NCBI RefSeq assembly: GCF_963678975.1
Contig: NC_089273.1
Coordinates: 26,851,073-26,915,072, forward strand
From: Dysidea avara
Taxonomy: Eukaryota; Porifera; Demospongiae; Dictyoceratida; Dysideidae
Length of the DNA stretch: 64,000 bases
Direction of reading: 5' to 3'
Part shown: in pieces, positions 35,730 through 48,084 of the stretch
Position numbering within the stretch: position 1 is the stretch's first letter
How the letters are laid out: each line of letters begins with the position of its first letter
Translations under genes and position numbers: made by a program
Notes under the pieces: generated by a model
Databases searched by the model: none
Told to the model about the DNA's origin: nothing
The model's input: only the letters and a program-made list of their open reading frames with translations

Positions 35730-36054
35730 CAAAGTGGATATATCAGATAAAGAGATTTCTGAATGGTTGGGTCAAGATTCTGATGACCCAGGATATCAGT
35801 ATCTTACTGATGCAGAAATAATTCATCAAGTTACCACCACTCCAGTGGAAGCTGATGATGATGATGATGACGTTTCTCATTCTCAAGAGGTGGCCACATG
35901 TGAAGAAGTGACCAAACTTATGGACAAGTGTTTAACCTGGTATGAATATCAAGATGAGTGCACTGCCCCATCACTAATGGTGTTGGAGAATGTTAGGGAC
36001 CTAGCTGCACAAAAACGTTTTAGTAATGCTAAACAACTTACTCTTGACGCTTAG
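35730..36054 (+). pseudogene. Tigger transposase C-terminal segment
   Basis: The frame VDISDKEISEWLGQDSDDPG, then YLTDAEIIHQV, an Asp run and SLMVLENVRDLAAQKRF, up to the TAG at 36052, is the typical acidic C-terminus of Tigger/jerky-type transposases. It continues the gene interrupted at 30465. The right inverted repeat of Tigger follows at about 36250-36298. Confidence 0.8.
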
Positions 36055-36298
36055 TTTAATTCAAGTTAACTCCAGAAACTTGCACTGTACTTATACCCTA
36101 AAACTTGATGTGTGTATAATTAAGCAACTTACTCCTGTACTTTCATTCAACATAACCCCAAAAACTTACATTATTGTATATTGTATACACTTATTTGGTG
36201 AATTAAACATAATGTTATTTGATGATTTGCACATCTGAACATTTCAGTAATCTGAACATTCTTTGGTCCCAGGGGGTCAGATTTGTGAGGGTCCACTA

Positions 36299-36964
36299 TA
36301 TATAGCATCAGCTACATATAACAAATTTGTGTGGCATAAATGGAGCTTTGCATAGGATACGATAAAAGTGTTGGAAGCTTAAGATTATGACCAGTACACT
36401 GAAAAAAGGGTAGAAAGACAGCGACCAGTACAGGAGACAACAATAAAGAACAAAGTGAATTCTAGTCATACCAAAATAACTGACACAAGAGGCTTTTTAG
36501 AATCTGATTGGTAACTAATGAATTCCTCAGTTGTATGTGTTTACCAAGATTTTGCATCGCGTGTCACCAGACCCTTGTGGTCTAGGGTAAGAGAGATTAC
36601 ACCCCCTGGGACAATGACAGCTCAAAGTGATTTTATAAGGTCATCAACATAGAATAAACACTTCTTAGGAGGAAGGGGGTTGGCAAAATTTTTTGCCCCA
36701 GTACGTATTGGGGAGTTTGACACTATAGCCAGTGTTGTCCCATATTAAATAATATGATCCTGGGGTGGGACCATGACATTGATAACTGCATACAGAGATA
36801 AAGGATCCATATTATCAATGGTGCCCAGAGCAATGCAACGTATAATTATAACTAACATAGGATAGTTATATATATATATGATTGTAAACTCACAAATTTG
36901 AGTATAAAAACAATGTCTTTAGATTATTAATTACTGTTTTTCATTGAATGTGTCAGTGTTGATT
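36299..36964. other. Non-coding spacer
   Basis: No gene recognised. Confidence 0.35.
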
Positions 36965-37684
36965 GAAGAATACTATCAAAATCATTTAGGGAAAATATCA
37001 TTGATTGGTAGTTGATTCCATAGGGTACCTAATTGATCTTGGGTAAAAACTAAATTTGTATGCATCAACAGTAGCAGATGATTTGAGTAATTTATCCTGG
37101 TTTCCTCATGAAAATCTTGTAGAATGTACAATATAACTAGGGATAGGAAGCTCTACTAGGTGATTGACAATCTTGTAGAACATCAAAAGACGAAACCTTG
37201 TATGGTGGTACCTACACTATGTATTTTAACTTTAGTGAATTTAGGATATGTGATATACTACTTAATCTGCGGTAATCTGACACAATAAAATGAGCAGCAC
37301 GCTTATGAACAGCTTCTAGTTTATTGATGTAGTATTGCGTGTGTAGGGACCAAACTGTCACAGCATAGTTTAAAATTGGTAGAACAAATATCTTGTAGGC
37401 ATCTAACTTAACTCTTTGGTGATAGTGTTTCAGATTTCTTCATAAGAATGCTAAAGTGTTATTAGCTTTTTGGCAAACAGTGTCCACATGATGGTTGAAT
37501 GTAAGCTTGCTATCAAAATTGATACCCAAGTATTTAACATTTATAACAGGATTCAGTTTTTTGCCATGGAGGGTGTATTCCGTAATGTAAGGGTTATGTT
37601 TTAATATCATGCATTTCTCTATATTGAATTTCATCCCCCAGGTCTCTTCCCATATTTCCAGTTTTCTCAAGTCGTAAGACAACC
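36965..37684 (-). pseudogene. LINE ORF2 C-terminal half, 5'-truncated
   Basis: On minus from 37684: GMKFNIEKCMILKHN and VKYLGINFDSKLTFNHHVD, the region after the RT active site, then an in-frame TGA and RVKLDAYKIFVLPILNYAVT, WSLHTQYYINKLEAVHKRAA, FIVSDYRRLS. Stops accumulate below about 37220. The abrupt start at 37684 marks a truncated insertion. Confidence 0.8.
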
Positions 37685-38950
37685 AGCTGGAGTAGCAAGG
37701 AAGACGCCAAGAGAACGTTTATTATCCATGGGCAGGATGGGTGAATTAAAGAAGCGCTTAAACACGCGGTTGCTATGGTTATAAGCGCCTGCTTCCCGTC
37801 GCATATCGAATCACTACGATCGTAATAGAGTAGTTAATAGTTTGTGCTGGTCACCACGCCAGTATGTAAGGATAATTGACTCCATTTCTGGGTGAAATCC
37901 TTCGTGATGAACGAGATTATCACTATCCAGATGGCTGATTTGCTGTATACATAGCGAAGAGAGACCTCAAGGGAGGCGTAAGCGCTTGAGGAGATATAAA
38001 TTTTTCAGTACTTTCAGCGTTTCTTGCTGTGTGTAGCCCTATCATTGCATTTTGCCATGTTCGCTTATCATCCATTGTTAATTACAAGAAATCTGTATGC
38101 GCTTAACAATTAATATGCGCTTAATAGACACTTGCGCTTAACAACCCGACTGAACGATATAGATGTACATTACTATAAGGGGATTCAGTTGTTCCAGTTT
38201 GGATTTATAGAACGAGGTGTAGTCATTTAAAATATACTTAGTTGCTCTTCGCTGTATGCACTGCAAAAATCCGGCGAAGTATAAACTTTGTACCATATTT
38301 GGTAGCCACAGGGGGGCATACCTTTTTCAAGGGTAACGCTTACTCTATTTAGCCCCAAAAGAATAACCTTTATACCTCCCAATAGTGTAAACATTATACT
38401 AAATAATTTATATTTTTAATAATTATTGTAAATACAAAATAACACATGTGTACAAATGTCTCGACAGGTCCTTTAACAGCTTGCTGGACATAGAGAAACC
38501 CTTGGAAGTCCCCAGATCAACTGTCAATCTCCAGATCAACCATGGCAGCTGCAGCTCAGTTGTTTCTTCTCCAATGTTGTTTTACTGGATCCTATTGCAT
38601 GTACAAATGACACGTAAAAATACATTGTACATGAACACAATACTTACTTGGTCTATATGCTGCACACACACACTATAGTAGCTCCACTGCACATGGATTA
38701 ACGCCATCATCATCGTAGTATAGTAGTTCAACACATTCAGTCAACTTCACACATAGCCTATAATGTCATCTCACAATGGGTGCAACCTAAAGATAGACAT
38801 ATATAATGACCTGTGAATTAGAGTAGCTGTAAACTCACCACATTCAGTTCACTTTAACCAATGTTTTATACACATTATGATGAACAGCACATGTAAATCC
38901 TGTATAAAAACCACATAAAAAGTGATGAATAAAACAATCACCTACTTACT
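37685..38950. other. Non-coding, no recognised element
   Basis: No gene seen. The octamer tgcgctta and close variants recur at 37754-38145, which may be chance or a small repeat. Confidence 0.35.
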
Positions 38951-39492
38951 ATTTCAATAGTTTATGTAAGCAGCTGTAGTGTAATTAGGTCCTTGTTGGC
39001 CTGTAAACATGACCACAACATAATGGTACCAGGTGACCACAATTACTTACCTTTTCAGATGCATGCCAAAGTACCCAGCTTGGTGGACTGCACTTAAAAG
39101 AAATGATATAATAGCAGCACACAAATATTACTTCACTTACTTCAACAACATGATGGCATCGACAAGGATGCCAATTTTGGCACCAAATTATCCAGGTTCA
39201 CTAAAATCCAGCCTCATTTAGGTCGCTTCACCAACTATCCCTTCCGTACATGCATTATGAACACAGGCGAGTCTTCACCGTGACATCTCTACGACTGCAA
39301 CAATCTTGCCGAGTCCATTTAGATGTACAGTCGAAGACCTTGCTCTATGGTAGGTAAAGATCATCGTTTTCGTACAAATGCTGTACTCTAGTGAAACAAG
39401 AGTCTACAATGTTCAATGGAGCGTAACTCACTGGCAGTGTAATTAAGAAACACTTCCTCCATTTCAACGGCAGAAAACCGGTGGGCTACCAT
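38951..39492 (-). ncRNA. Candidate short spliced transcript (tiny ORF or non-coding)
   Basis: On minus, ATG at 39492 opens a 61-bp exon (39492-39432: MVAHRFSAVEMEEVFLNYTA) ending at a perfect gtgagt donor. A 37-bp exon (39087-39051) lies between a pyrimidine-rich acceptor ending gtgcag and a perfect gtaagt donor. A third exon starts after gtttacag at 39000 and again meets gtaagt at about 38951. The phases agree and give a 37-aa product with a stop in exon 3. Three strong donors in order are unlikely by chance, but the protein is tiny, so this may be a 5' part of a gene or a non-coding RNA. Confidence 0.35.
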
Positions 39493-40307
39493 GGCGACTA
39501 AAAATTACTAAAAATTTACGACAGTAAACGGAAACGTACTACATTTTTTTAAGTACAAAAAATGCACAATAATTAATGTAGAAAAATGTACAGTTAGAGT
39601 TCAGGGTAGCTACAGCGTTGCTTGCTGACTTGATGACTGACAATTTGATTCCAGTGTTGCTTGCTGACTTAATATATGCACCGCTCTGAAAAAAAAAAGA
39701 CAATAAAATTAATGACAAGTTAGTTGAAGTGCAAACAACTGCAGTGTGTTACAAGAACCATTTCAAAAGGTAGTCACTATGATAAGGCCTACAGTATAGT
39801 GGTTTTGATTCAACCTATTGAAGTAACTACCCTTTTTATTATACAGCATATGTTACCCGGTCTGACAAAACCGAGCTTATTGCCGAAACAATAAGTTTTC
39901 ACTACGGTTAAAACAAATTTTGGAACAAACTAAGCTTATTACATAAACATAAAGACATACCTTTCCTCCGTTGCCTTACAAAGTTTCAGCACTATCACAG
40001 CAAAAATATACATATTTGCAAATATAGTAAACTATATATCATTAAGGTATAAGCTAGCTCACATATGTTGCAATTGCATGTGAGATCAAATCTCATATTT
40101 ACTTAAGCTCATACATGTAGCACATAGCTGTTTACATTTTTATCACATTTACTGCATATGTAAACAACAGCGCATTTAATGTTCACTTATATTTCATTAA
40201 GCTCAAATATAGATTAAATTTTAATGAAACATGAAACAAACATATTGCAAACTTGTGTTGCATATAAAAGATATTAAATGTACAACAGTTAGACTTGTTT
40301 CATAGAA
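39493..40307. other. Non-coding; probable 3' flank of EnSpm element 2
   Basis: Should hold the left end of EnSpm element 2, but I could not find a CACTG terminus. Repeated cttgctgactt motifs occur at about 39620-39675. Confidence 0.3.
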
Positions 40308-43300
40308 AAAAATTTTTCCTCATAGGATTGACTGCTATTACAACTTCACCATTCATTGACAAAGTGCAAGTTACACAGACTTCAATTATTCTCTCAAGTG
40401 GAATGAAAGAAGCTGGGCCTATTGGTGTGAACATATCAGACCAAATCTCTACTGGCTTCATAAAAGAATGTCTACAACTGTGCTCTTGACATCATCTTAC
40501 AAGTGCCATTTTCATCTCCACATGATTATCAACATCATTTCCTACTTGCAATCTCTGGCTATAAAGTATTCTACACGGCCAGCTGACACTACTGTTGAGT
40601 CATCAGTAATCTGTCCATTTTCTCCAGCCCAGTTTGCTAGAATACAACATGATATCTTCGCTGGATATTCTGAGCTTTTAAGGTACTGAGACCACCATCT
40701 TGCAGTCCTATACTTACAACAAAGTTGCAGTATTTCTAAAATATTAACATTGGGAACAATAGCACTGTAGCACACTCTTAGGTAAGGCACTGCAGCATCA
40801 TCCAATCTATACAGGACAAACAGGGAAAGGAGTGCAACATTCCCATTTCCTTGTAAGGAAGAAAGATTTGTGAAACTGCCGGCTAAAAATGTAGTTTCTC
40901 CAAATAAAGTATCTGCAGCTGATCCACCACTAGTAGGTCCTGTTAACTTTTCAAAAATTGGAAAATGTTCTGATCCTATAGTACTTGAGTTGGCTAATGA
41001 CCGGATTTGCACACTTTCTATAAATCTTCTCATCAATTGGATTTCGATTGAAAGCTGATTTGTGTGATATTTTCCGAGAATACCATTATACCTTTCAAAG
41101 CTTAAAAGCCAAAAACCATAACATGGCCCATAATCTTTAAAGATTTCTTGAAGATGTAAATGTAGATGTGTATTAATTGATAAGAAGGATGGACCATAAA
41201 GAGATTCTACTTCAACAAAAACTGACTTCATCATCTCATCAGATCTATTTATATCAGATAGAGTTAGTATGGATGAACAATAAATATTACAAGCTGATAC
41301 ATACTGCTCCCAGCAATTAAAGTCATCTGGTGGAAGATAATTGTGTAAAGCAATTGGAGAAAAAAGAAGAGTCCAATTTTCCCCTCGTCAACAGTTAATT
41401 TTGCAAAATTAGATGAAATTTTGCGTGGAATTCGACCAATACCACTGGGAACACAGCAGCTATGTACAATATCTTGAATTTCTTCAAGTGCTGTTTTATT
41501 CAATAGTTTGACCCATTGTTTTGTAAACAAATGCTTAGGGGTTCCAAGTAAAATATTGTGCACAGGGTCTATGATAGCTTGTCTTACACAATCATAATAT
41601 GGTATGTGCATCAATTCTGTGAATCTGCTTCCGGTTTCAGTTTCAGTCTCAGTATGTTCAGTAGGGGTGACTGTAGAACGTGCTTGTAGTGCAGCTGATT
41701 TGTGTTGATCATGTGTTCTCAAACTTCCTACATCTACTCCAGAAAAGTCCACACGTTTAAGAGATTCATTGTATGGAAAGCACTTATTGCACTTCCAGCA
41801 AGCATGCTTAGAAGAATGGCCTAAGAATCCTCCAACCTTTGCAGTAGCTGGTATGTCACATACGGTTGCTAACAGAGCTGCATGTATACATACTGTTCTA
41901 CCTTTGTGCAGCATGCTAAACCCAGCAGACCATAATGAATTTAGTTCCTTCACAAGTGGTCTCAAATAAGAATTCATTTCACTTAAGCTAGGTTCTTTTG
42001 GTCCAGGTATAACTCCCGCTATCAATACATTCTCTGGTTTGAATCTTATAGCACGTGGAAGGTTTAAGATGACCAGGTAGAGTACACCAACACTATAAGT
42101 ACTAAGATCGTAAGGCTGAAACCAATCACAGTTTAGTATTAAACCAAGGTTGTATGGCTCAGAAAGAAAAGGTTTACCTTTGAAATTCATGAATTGCTTC
42201 CAAATTTTGCCATCGTAAATGTCAGCTAGACAGTTTTCTGGGATCACACGATTTATCCAATGTTCACATTTATCTGAAAGATCCTGCTGGCTTAGAACAC
42301 ATGCTATGCTTTTAGAAAGTCGATAATAGCAATATGATTTGTATGGGTAGTATATTTTATCTGTTTTTGTGACAACCTCTTTCAAAAGACAATGCCCACA
42401 AGGTTTTCTATATGAAGCAATAGGATGCTGTCAAAATGCAATGTAATTACATGTTTTAGGAGTTGTCGACCACTACTATCAGTTTGTAAGCATTCTTCAA
42501 ATGTATTCAGTGAACAACAACTGGGACAGATCACATACTTTTCAAATGAGTCTTTGGAAAGGTTAAGCTTCCTTTTAGCATATGAAGTGAAGTTGGAAAA
42601 ACAGCAAGCAAAGCAGCAATATTTGGAGAAGCAGAAGACAGCAATGAAAAGATATGATGTAGAAATTTTATCAAATAGTTTAGTGCTGTAGCAGATATTC
42701 CATAGAAAGTTGCCCACAGGAACAAGAATGTTGAAAATATTGTACCGATGCTAGTAGTGAACTCAGGCATATCTAAGTCTGAGCAAACATCTTGATTAAA
42801 ATCCCTGAGAATTTCTTCACTATTCACATCCCAGTGCTCTTTAGTTACATCACATCATAATTAAACTCTGGGTCTGACTCGTCTTGCTCAGTATTGCTTA
42901 AACAGTCATCGTCACCTTCCTGGTCCAAGCTATTCTTTGGAGGATTATAGTCTAAAAATGTTAGAACAATATGTAAACCATTATTACTATATTTGGGGGA
43001 GTTATATTGTGGAATTTTTATAATGTATTCATGATCTTACTTATATGGTGTAATTACTTTTCAAATACTTTTATCTCTTAGAAACCAACTCATAAGGTTT
43101 CCTCTTGTACAATGTAAATGTGGCAACTAGCTTTATCATGCTTTGCTTCCATCTGAACCAGGATAGCAAAAAATATTGAAAGCTGGGATATGTATATGGT
43201 TACATGCATGCAGTATACGTAGCTATAGATCTTGATTGCAGTTCCACAGTTTTACAAGACTGTAGGTGTTCTATTTACATACCATGGTCACAAGGCCTGG

Positions 43301-43657
43301 TATTGGTATATCGCCAAGTCTTATGCCAACACAAGATTTTGACACCCTAAACAAACTGTCTAGCATGCACGTGAGATTAACTAATAGTGGTAGCTATAGT
43401 GTAGCGGGTAGCTAACTCATTGTACACAAGAACATAGAAAACACACCTGCACAGTGTAAAGCATCGGATATAATTCTGTCGTCCTTTATATCCAATGAAG
43501 GATCTTCTATTGCCCAGGTTTTCTCTTCAGCAGTGCGCTGCACCCATTGCCTATTCTTCCCGTCATAAAACTGTTCCTTGTGTTTTTTGTACACAGGGTA
43601 TGTTAAATTTTGGCAACAATGCTGGCAATATCTAACTCGTTTCTTAAGAGGTTCCAT
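40308..43657 (-). pseudogene. EnSpm/CACTA transposase 2 (tnp2-like), few frameshifts
   Basis: First exon 43657-43447 (MEPLKKRVRYCQHC, ending HCA before a gtgtgt donor); next exon from 42951 (DYNPPKNSLDQEGDDDC). The core follows with KYVICPSCCSLNTFEEC, LGLILNCDWFQPYDLSTYSV, YLVILNLPRAIRF, AGVIPGPKEPS, CDIPATAKVGGFLGHSSKHA and GIGRIPRKISSNF. One frameshift near 41390 leads to the part with LHLHLQEIFKDYGP and WLLSFERYNGILG (41234-40542). A last frame near 40470-40308 has GPASFIPLERII, the same C-terminal motif as transposase 1. Frameshifts also lie near 42840, 42600-42385 and 40540. It is dead but younger-looking than copy 1. Confidence 0.8.
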
Positions 43658-43763
43658 TCAGTAGTTCTCACACACATGTAGTTGCAAGTCACGTGAATCC
43701 GCATAGTATATTCTTTGTACTCGAAGAATATACTATCTATGAATATAGCTATATTTTGGCGGG

Positions 43764-45112
43764 ATGGCAAGAAGAGTTTCGAGAAGAACGCCGATTTGCT
43801 CTTTTGCAACATCTACCAGAGCGCGTAGCGCTGACCACAGCCGACTCAGGGAAGGTAGCACAAGTCAATGGGACTTACTTCATGATATTTTGGGACCAGA
43901 TACTTCCAGATCAGTTGTTTCGTCCGGTCGACCTCCAAGCATACCCAGCTCACAGGGTACCGTGACGTCTCCTGGGGACAGAACTTTGACAGGGACACTT
44001 GTAAACGCGAGTGACAATACCTTGAGCAACCCAGGGAGTGAAACGAGGAGTGAAAGCCGGATATCCGGCGTGGGAAGTATTGGAACAAGGTATTTAACTA
44101 ATGCGTACGTTTTAGGTTCATGTTTTATCATTTCAGTGATGTGTCTCGTTAGATCAAGCGTCTACAAGAGCAACAGAGAAAATTGGCTGCTTCCTCTTCT
44201 CGCAATGAGGATATGCTCAAAACACTAACATCTACTGAACGTCACACTTCTCCACGAGATGCTGTATCACGAGAACTCAGTGTAAGCTCTATCTAGCTAC
44301 ATGTGCCCTTTGGAAATATTGGCTCTGGTATTACAGGCTCTAGTGAGAGATTCATACTACAAATTGACAGATGAACAAGATGTGGAATGGAACTATTTAG
44401 CAAAGTATATTAAAGTTATTGGCTAATAATGCTGTGTTCAGTGAAATTGCTTGACAGGTTTGATGATGCATCTAACAAGGATTTTAATGCCTTGCTGATA
44501 CGGAGTGTTCTTGCAGTGATTGGCACTCTGGAAGAAAACATTCTATCAGATTTTGCCACTATTAAAAGTAGGTGCCATGTACATGGTCCATTTCTGTGAC
44601 TTCATCTTTGTGTACCGATATAGAAGCTGCTAGAACTTACTGTAAAACCCGAAAAGGTGCTTATCAATGGAAACAAGCTGGAAAGGATAATGCAACAGCT
44701 ACATCGGCACGTCGTAGACAAAGGAAACACAATGTATGTCAATTTAATTTAATGCAATACTGAGGTAACCTGTATTTACAGAAAGTTCATGGTCGCCTAA
44801 GAGCATTAAACTTGTCGAACACTTTAACTACTGAAGAGAAGGATAAAATACGGCCCCTGTTAAAAGCAGAGTACATGTCTTCTGATGAGTCTGATGCTGA
44901 AATGGAGAGACGAGAGGATGAAGTTGATAGCAGTGATGATGATTCAGTGAACAACAACCACCAGGAAGAACGGCAGCGAAGAAAGAAACTTATTCGTCAT
45001 AGATTGACATGGAGATCCCGTGAGCTGCAGCTTACTTTTGAGAGCCTGGATAGAAAGTTGGCTAGGCGACGTACTGATAAAGCTAAAGCGATGTGTCTTG
45101 ATGTCACCTTTG
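43764..45112 (+). pseudogene. EnSpm accessory gene, six exons, copy 2
   Basis: ATG 43764, 107 bp from the transposase start in the opposite direction. Exons read from matching splice sites and phases: 43764-44089, 44137-44281, 44337-44404, 44458-44567, 44624-44733, 44782-about 45112. Introns are 46-55 bp. Exon 2 is coiled-coil-like (IKRLQEQQRKLAASS) and has one in-frame TAG at 44150. Exon 3 reads ALVRDSYYKLTDEQDVEWNY, exon 5 is basic (ARTYCKTRKGAYQWKQA), and exon 6 has IRPLLKAEYMSSDESDAE with an acidic run, then LTWRSRELQLTFESLDRKL. The 3' end was cut off by a LINE insertion. Homologous to 34058-35421; role unknown. Confidence 0.65.
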
Positions 45113-45592
45113 GGTGTGATTCAAAGAGTCACTAGCAAAGCAAACCAGGTTAATGGATTTTTGCGTCGTAATCTTCACCAATGCCCTGTTTCTGTTAAGA
45201 ACAATTGTTACAAGATGATGGTCCGCCCCATTGTTGAATATGCATCCTCTGTCTGGGCCCCCCACACCCACACCAATATAAACCAACTTGAATCCATCCA
45301 AAGGAGAGCAGCCAGATTTTGCTACAATAATTTTTCTAGATTTAGTAGTGTAACAAGAATGATGTCATCATTAAATTTACCTACCCTCGAAGAAAGAAGA
45401 AACAAGTCTAAGATAACTACAATGTATAAGATAATTAATGGAAATCTAAGTATACCTACAAATGATCTAATACCTAATCATCGTCCATCAAGGGAAGGAT
45501 ATTATAAACAGCTTGTCACTATGATTGACTCCTATAAATTTTCCTTTTTCCCTTCTACAATCAGACTCTGGAACACACTCCCCCCTTTGTAA
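45113..45592 (+). pseudogene. LINE ORF2 C-terminal fragment inserted in EnSpm 2
   Basis: Open from VIQRVTSKANQVNGFLRRNL through RPIVEYASSVWAPHTHTNIN, LESIQRRAARFCYNNFSRFS and LPTLEERRNKSKITTMYKII to FFPSTIRLWNTLPPL and TAA. This is the thumb and tail of a CR1/L2-type RT. It is 5'-truncated at about 45113, intact to its stop, and followed by a 3' UTR and a TAA-repeat tail (45690-45714). Confidence 0.85.
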
Positions 45593-45689
45593 TTCACTCC
45601 CCTACCTTAGATGAGTTTTGTACCAACCTGAACATGCATTATGATCACACCTGTGCACAACAATCTTTTTGATTTCTGCACAGTAACAA

Positions 45690-45714
45690 ATATAATAATA
45701 ATAATAATAATAAT
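45690..45714 (+). repeat. TAA-repeat LINE tail
   Basis: About eight aat units close the plus-strand LINE and directly abut the minus-strand LINE that starts at 45716. Confidence 0.8.
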
Positions 45715-46919
45715 CGGCTTCACATCTAATTGATCGAAAGATCTTGGCATCATCAGCAAATAGTAAGATTGGGCTGTCCACAGATAACGGAATATCATTA
45801 ACATATAACAGAAAGAGCAAGGGGCCAAGGACTGAACCTTGGGGAACCCCGCTAGAGACTGTGGACCAACCAGAGTGATCACCATTAAGCACAACTCGTT
45901 GCCTTCTACCAGAAAGAAAATTCTGTACCCATCTTAGTAGAGACCCGCTGTCACAGTGATATATGTTTCCCCGGGTAACGTGTTTCCCGCACACATATCC
46001 CTAGGGATCCGTGTTTCCCCGCACACATATCACTAACTCGCTAGCGACCTACAAGTCACAGTGATATGTGTTTCCCCGGGTAATATGTTTCCCCTTTATA
46101 AAGTCATGTGCAACGTACGTAGTGTTATAGCATATAGGCGCGCATGCATTTTTAATAATCATAGCTAGCCATACCTATACAACTAATACTATAATTATAC
46201 ATGTTGATGGAGGAAATCAAGCCATTCACTGGCATTTAACTATAACTAAACTGTGCTGTGATTTAAATACGTAGCTATAGCATCAGTTTAATAAAACAGT
46301 AGCTACAAGTACATGTATACAATAAAATACTATCTCTAGCTATATAGAGTAAATCATGTGATTGCAGCTATGTATAACTAATCAATGTAGCTACAGCTTT
46401 GGCATGCAGTCAATCATTATCTACCCCCTTGCCAGTTCTATCTGGGGTTCCCCAAGGGAGTATTTTGGGTCCCCTACTCTTCATTATTTACATGAATGAT
46501 TTACCATCTTGTGTTACCATCAGTAAAACTTTACTATTCATTGACGACACCAAGATTTATAATACTGTTTGTAGTCCTGGAGATATTTCACTGTTTCAAA
46601 ATGATTTAGACTCAGCAACTTTGTGGAGTACGAGATATAATATGTCCTTTAATCCAATAAAGAGTGTCCACTTATATTAATGCAAACAGATTTTAACAAA
46701 TAGTTCACATAAAAATCTCGGAATTATAATATCATCAGACCTATCTTGGGATCAATACTACAAAAACATAATCCCTAAGACCTACAGAATGCTAGGACTG
46801 CTCCATCGCAGCTTTAGCAAGCATCAAACAGTGACAACCAAGAGAACTTTGTATATTTCCTTAGTGAGATCGCAAGTTATATATACGGTTCAGTGATTTG
46901 GAAACCTAACCATATCAAG

Positions 46920-48084
46920 CAGGGGCGGATCCAGTTGGAGGGGGCTTTGGGGGCTGAAGCCCCCCTTCATATTTAGGCTTTACTTGATCAATATGCTGAG
47001 AATTATAATGAAATTTTGTCTTAGCATAATTATATGATCACTAATAATACAAATACTCATAAAACCACCTTATAAACATCTTTCCAAGGTATTATCAGTG
47101 GATTTATGCTAAAGTTTATGCAACAAGGACCTGGATCAGCATTGGAGGTGTACTGGATCGAGATTCTCTAATAGATGCAGTCAGCTAACTACTCTAATAG
47201 AACATTCACTGGAAACAAGTAGTTGGTTCTGTTATTCCAAATCTGCGTACACCTATACATACAATGAAGTGTATTGGTCTGTTTAAAGGGCTTCATTCAT
47301 CCACTTGTGTAGTTAATATGTATGACAATACTTAATTCAGGTACACAATTTCCATTGAAAATGCTCTCAGATTCAATCTTGTATTGTTCAAATTTTTCCA
47401 CTTTCAACATTATTATTCTAACATGCACCTATTCAGTGTTGTGCAACTGTGAGAGGGTGCATCATGTACTTGGTTGTCTGTACCTACCCAAACTTTTCCA
47501 TTAGCAAAATGCTTCAGACAGCCATACCTAAAATCTAAAGGCAGTATATATAATCTACAGGCAGAAAATATTATGAATTTTATGTGGAATGTCTCCAAAT
47601 TGCAGTATTTTTTTTCAAAATTTCCTGGGGGGGGGGGGGGCATGCTCCCAGGCCCCTCTAGTTCCAGCATGCTTCTCTACCCAAGAGATTAGTACCTTGA
47701 GTTATAGCCCAGGGGCGGATCCAGAGTTTGGAAAGAGGGGGGGCACCTTTCTGAAAAACAGTTGAAGACCAAAAAAACTTGCTGAAAACCAGTTGAAGAC
47801 CAAAAAAAAAAAAAAAAAGGTCACGACAATAATAGCTAGTTATCCTTACCAACTATATCACGTCTGTTATGTAAGATAAAATCCTATTTATAGCTTCATA
47901 GGTAAGCTACACTGCCTCATGAACATTGTGACTGCTTTATTAGAGTAATTTACTGCTCTATTAGAGTATCTCGATCTTGTATGCAATTTCTTGAAGGGGG
48001 GGGAGGGGGGGCATTTGCCCCAAATACCCCATCCTGGATCCGCCACTGTAGCCCCCCCCTTTATAAATCCTAGATCCGCCCCTG
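46920..48084. mobile_element. CAGGGGCGG-family element, outer copy
   Basis: Starts caggggcggatccag and ends ctagatccgcccctg; flanked by the identical 5-bp repeat tcaag (46915-46919, 48085-48089). Contains ACTCTAATAGA-type motifs at 47157-47215 and a second family member (47710-48048). Confidence 0.88.
47710..48048. mobile_element. CAGGGGCGG-family element, inner copy
   Basis: Starts caggggcggatccag and ends ctggatccgccactg; flanked by identical tagcc (47705-47709, 48049-48053). Carries two reversed dispersed motifs at 47931-47977 and long G runs. Confidence 0.88.

Larger units (their letters stand above)
28687..36298 (+). mobile_element. Tigger/pogo-type DNA transposon, dead, with nested insertions
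   Basis: The left end cagtggatcctcacaaatcc (28687) and right end tttgtgagggtccacta (to 36298) are inverted repeats of pogo/Tigger type, with TA on both sides (28685-28686 and 36299-36300). Inside are the broken transposase (29135-30465 and 35730-36054), a 270-bp foldback at 28763-29035 and the EnSpm element 30466-35723. Confidence 0.85.

Noticed and set aside
45113-45960. Twin-primed LINE inversion
   Set aside because: In twin priming the inverted 5' part lies upstream of the 3' part, whereas here it lies beyond the tail.
45602-45994. Poly-tyrosine protein ending
   Set aside because: The tyrosines are translated AAT-repeat LINE tail read on the opposite strand.
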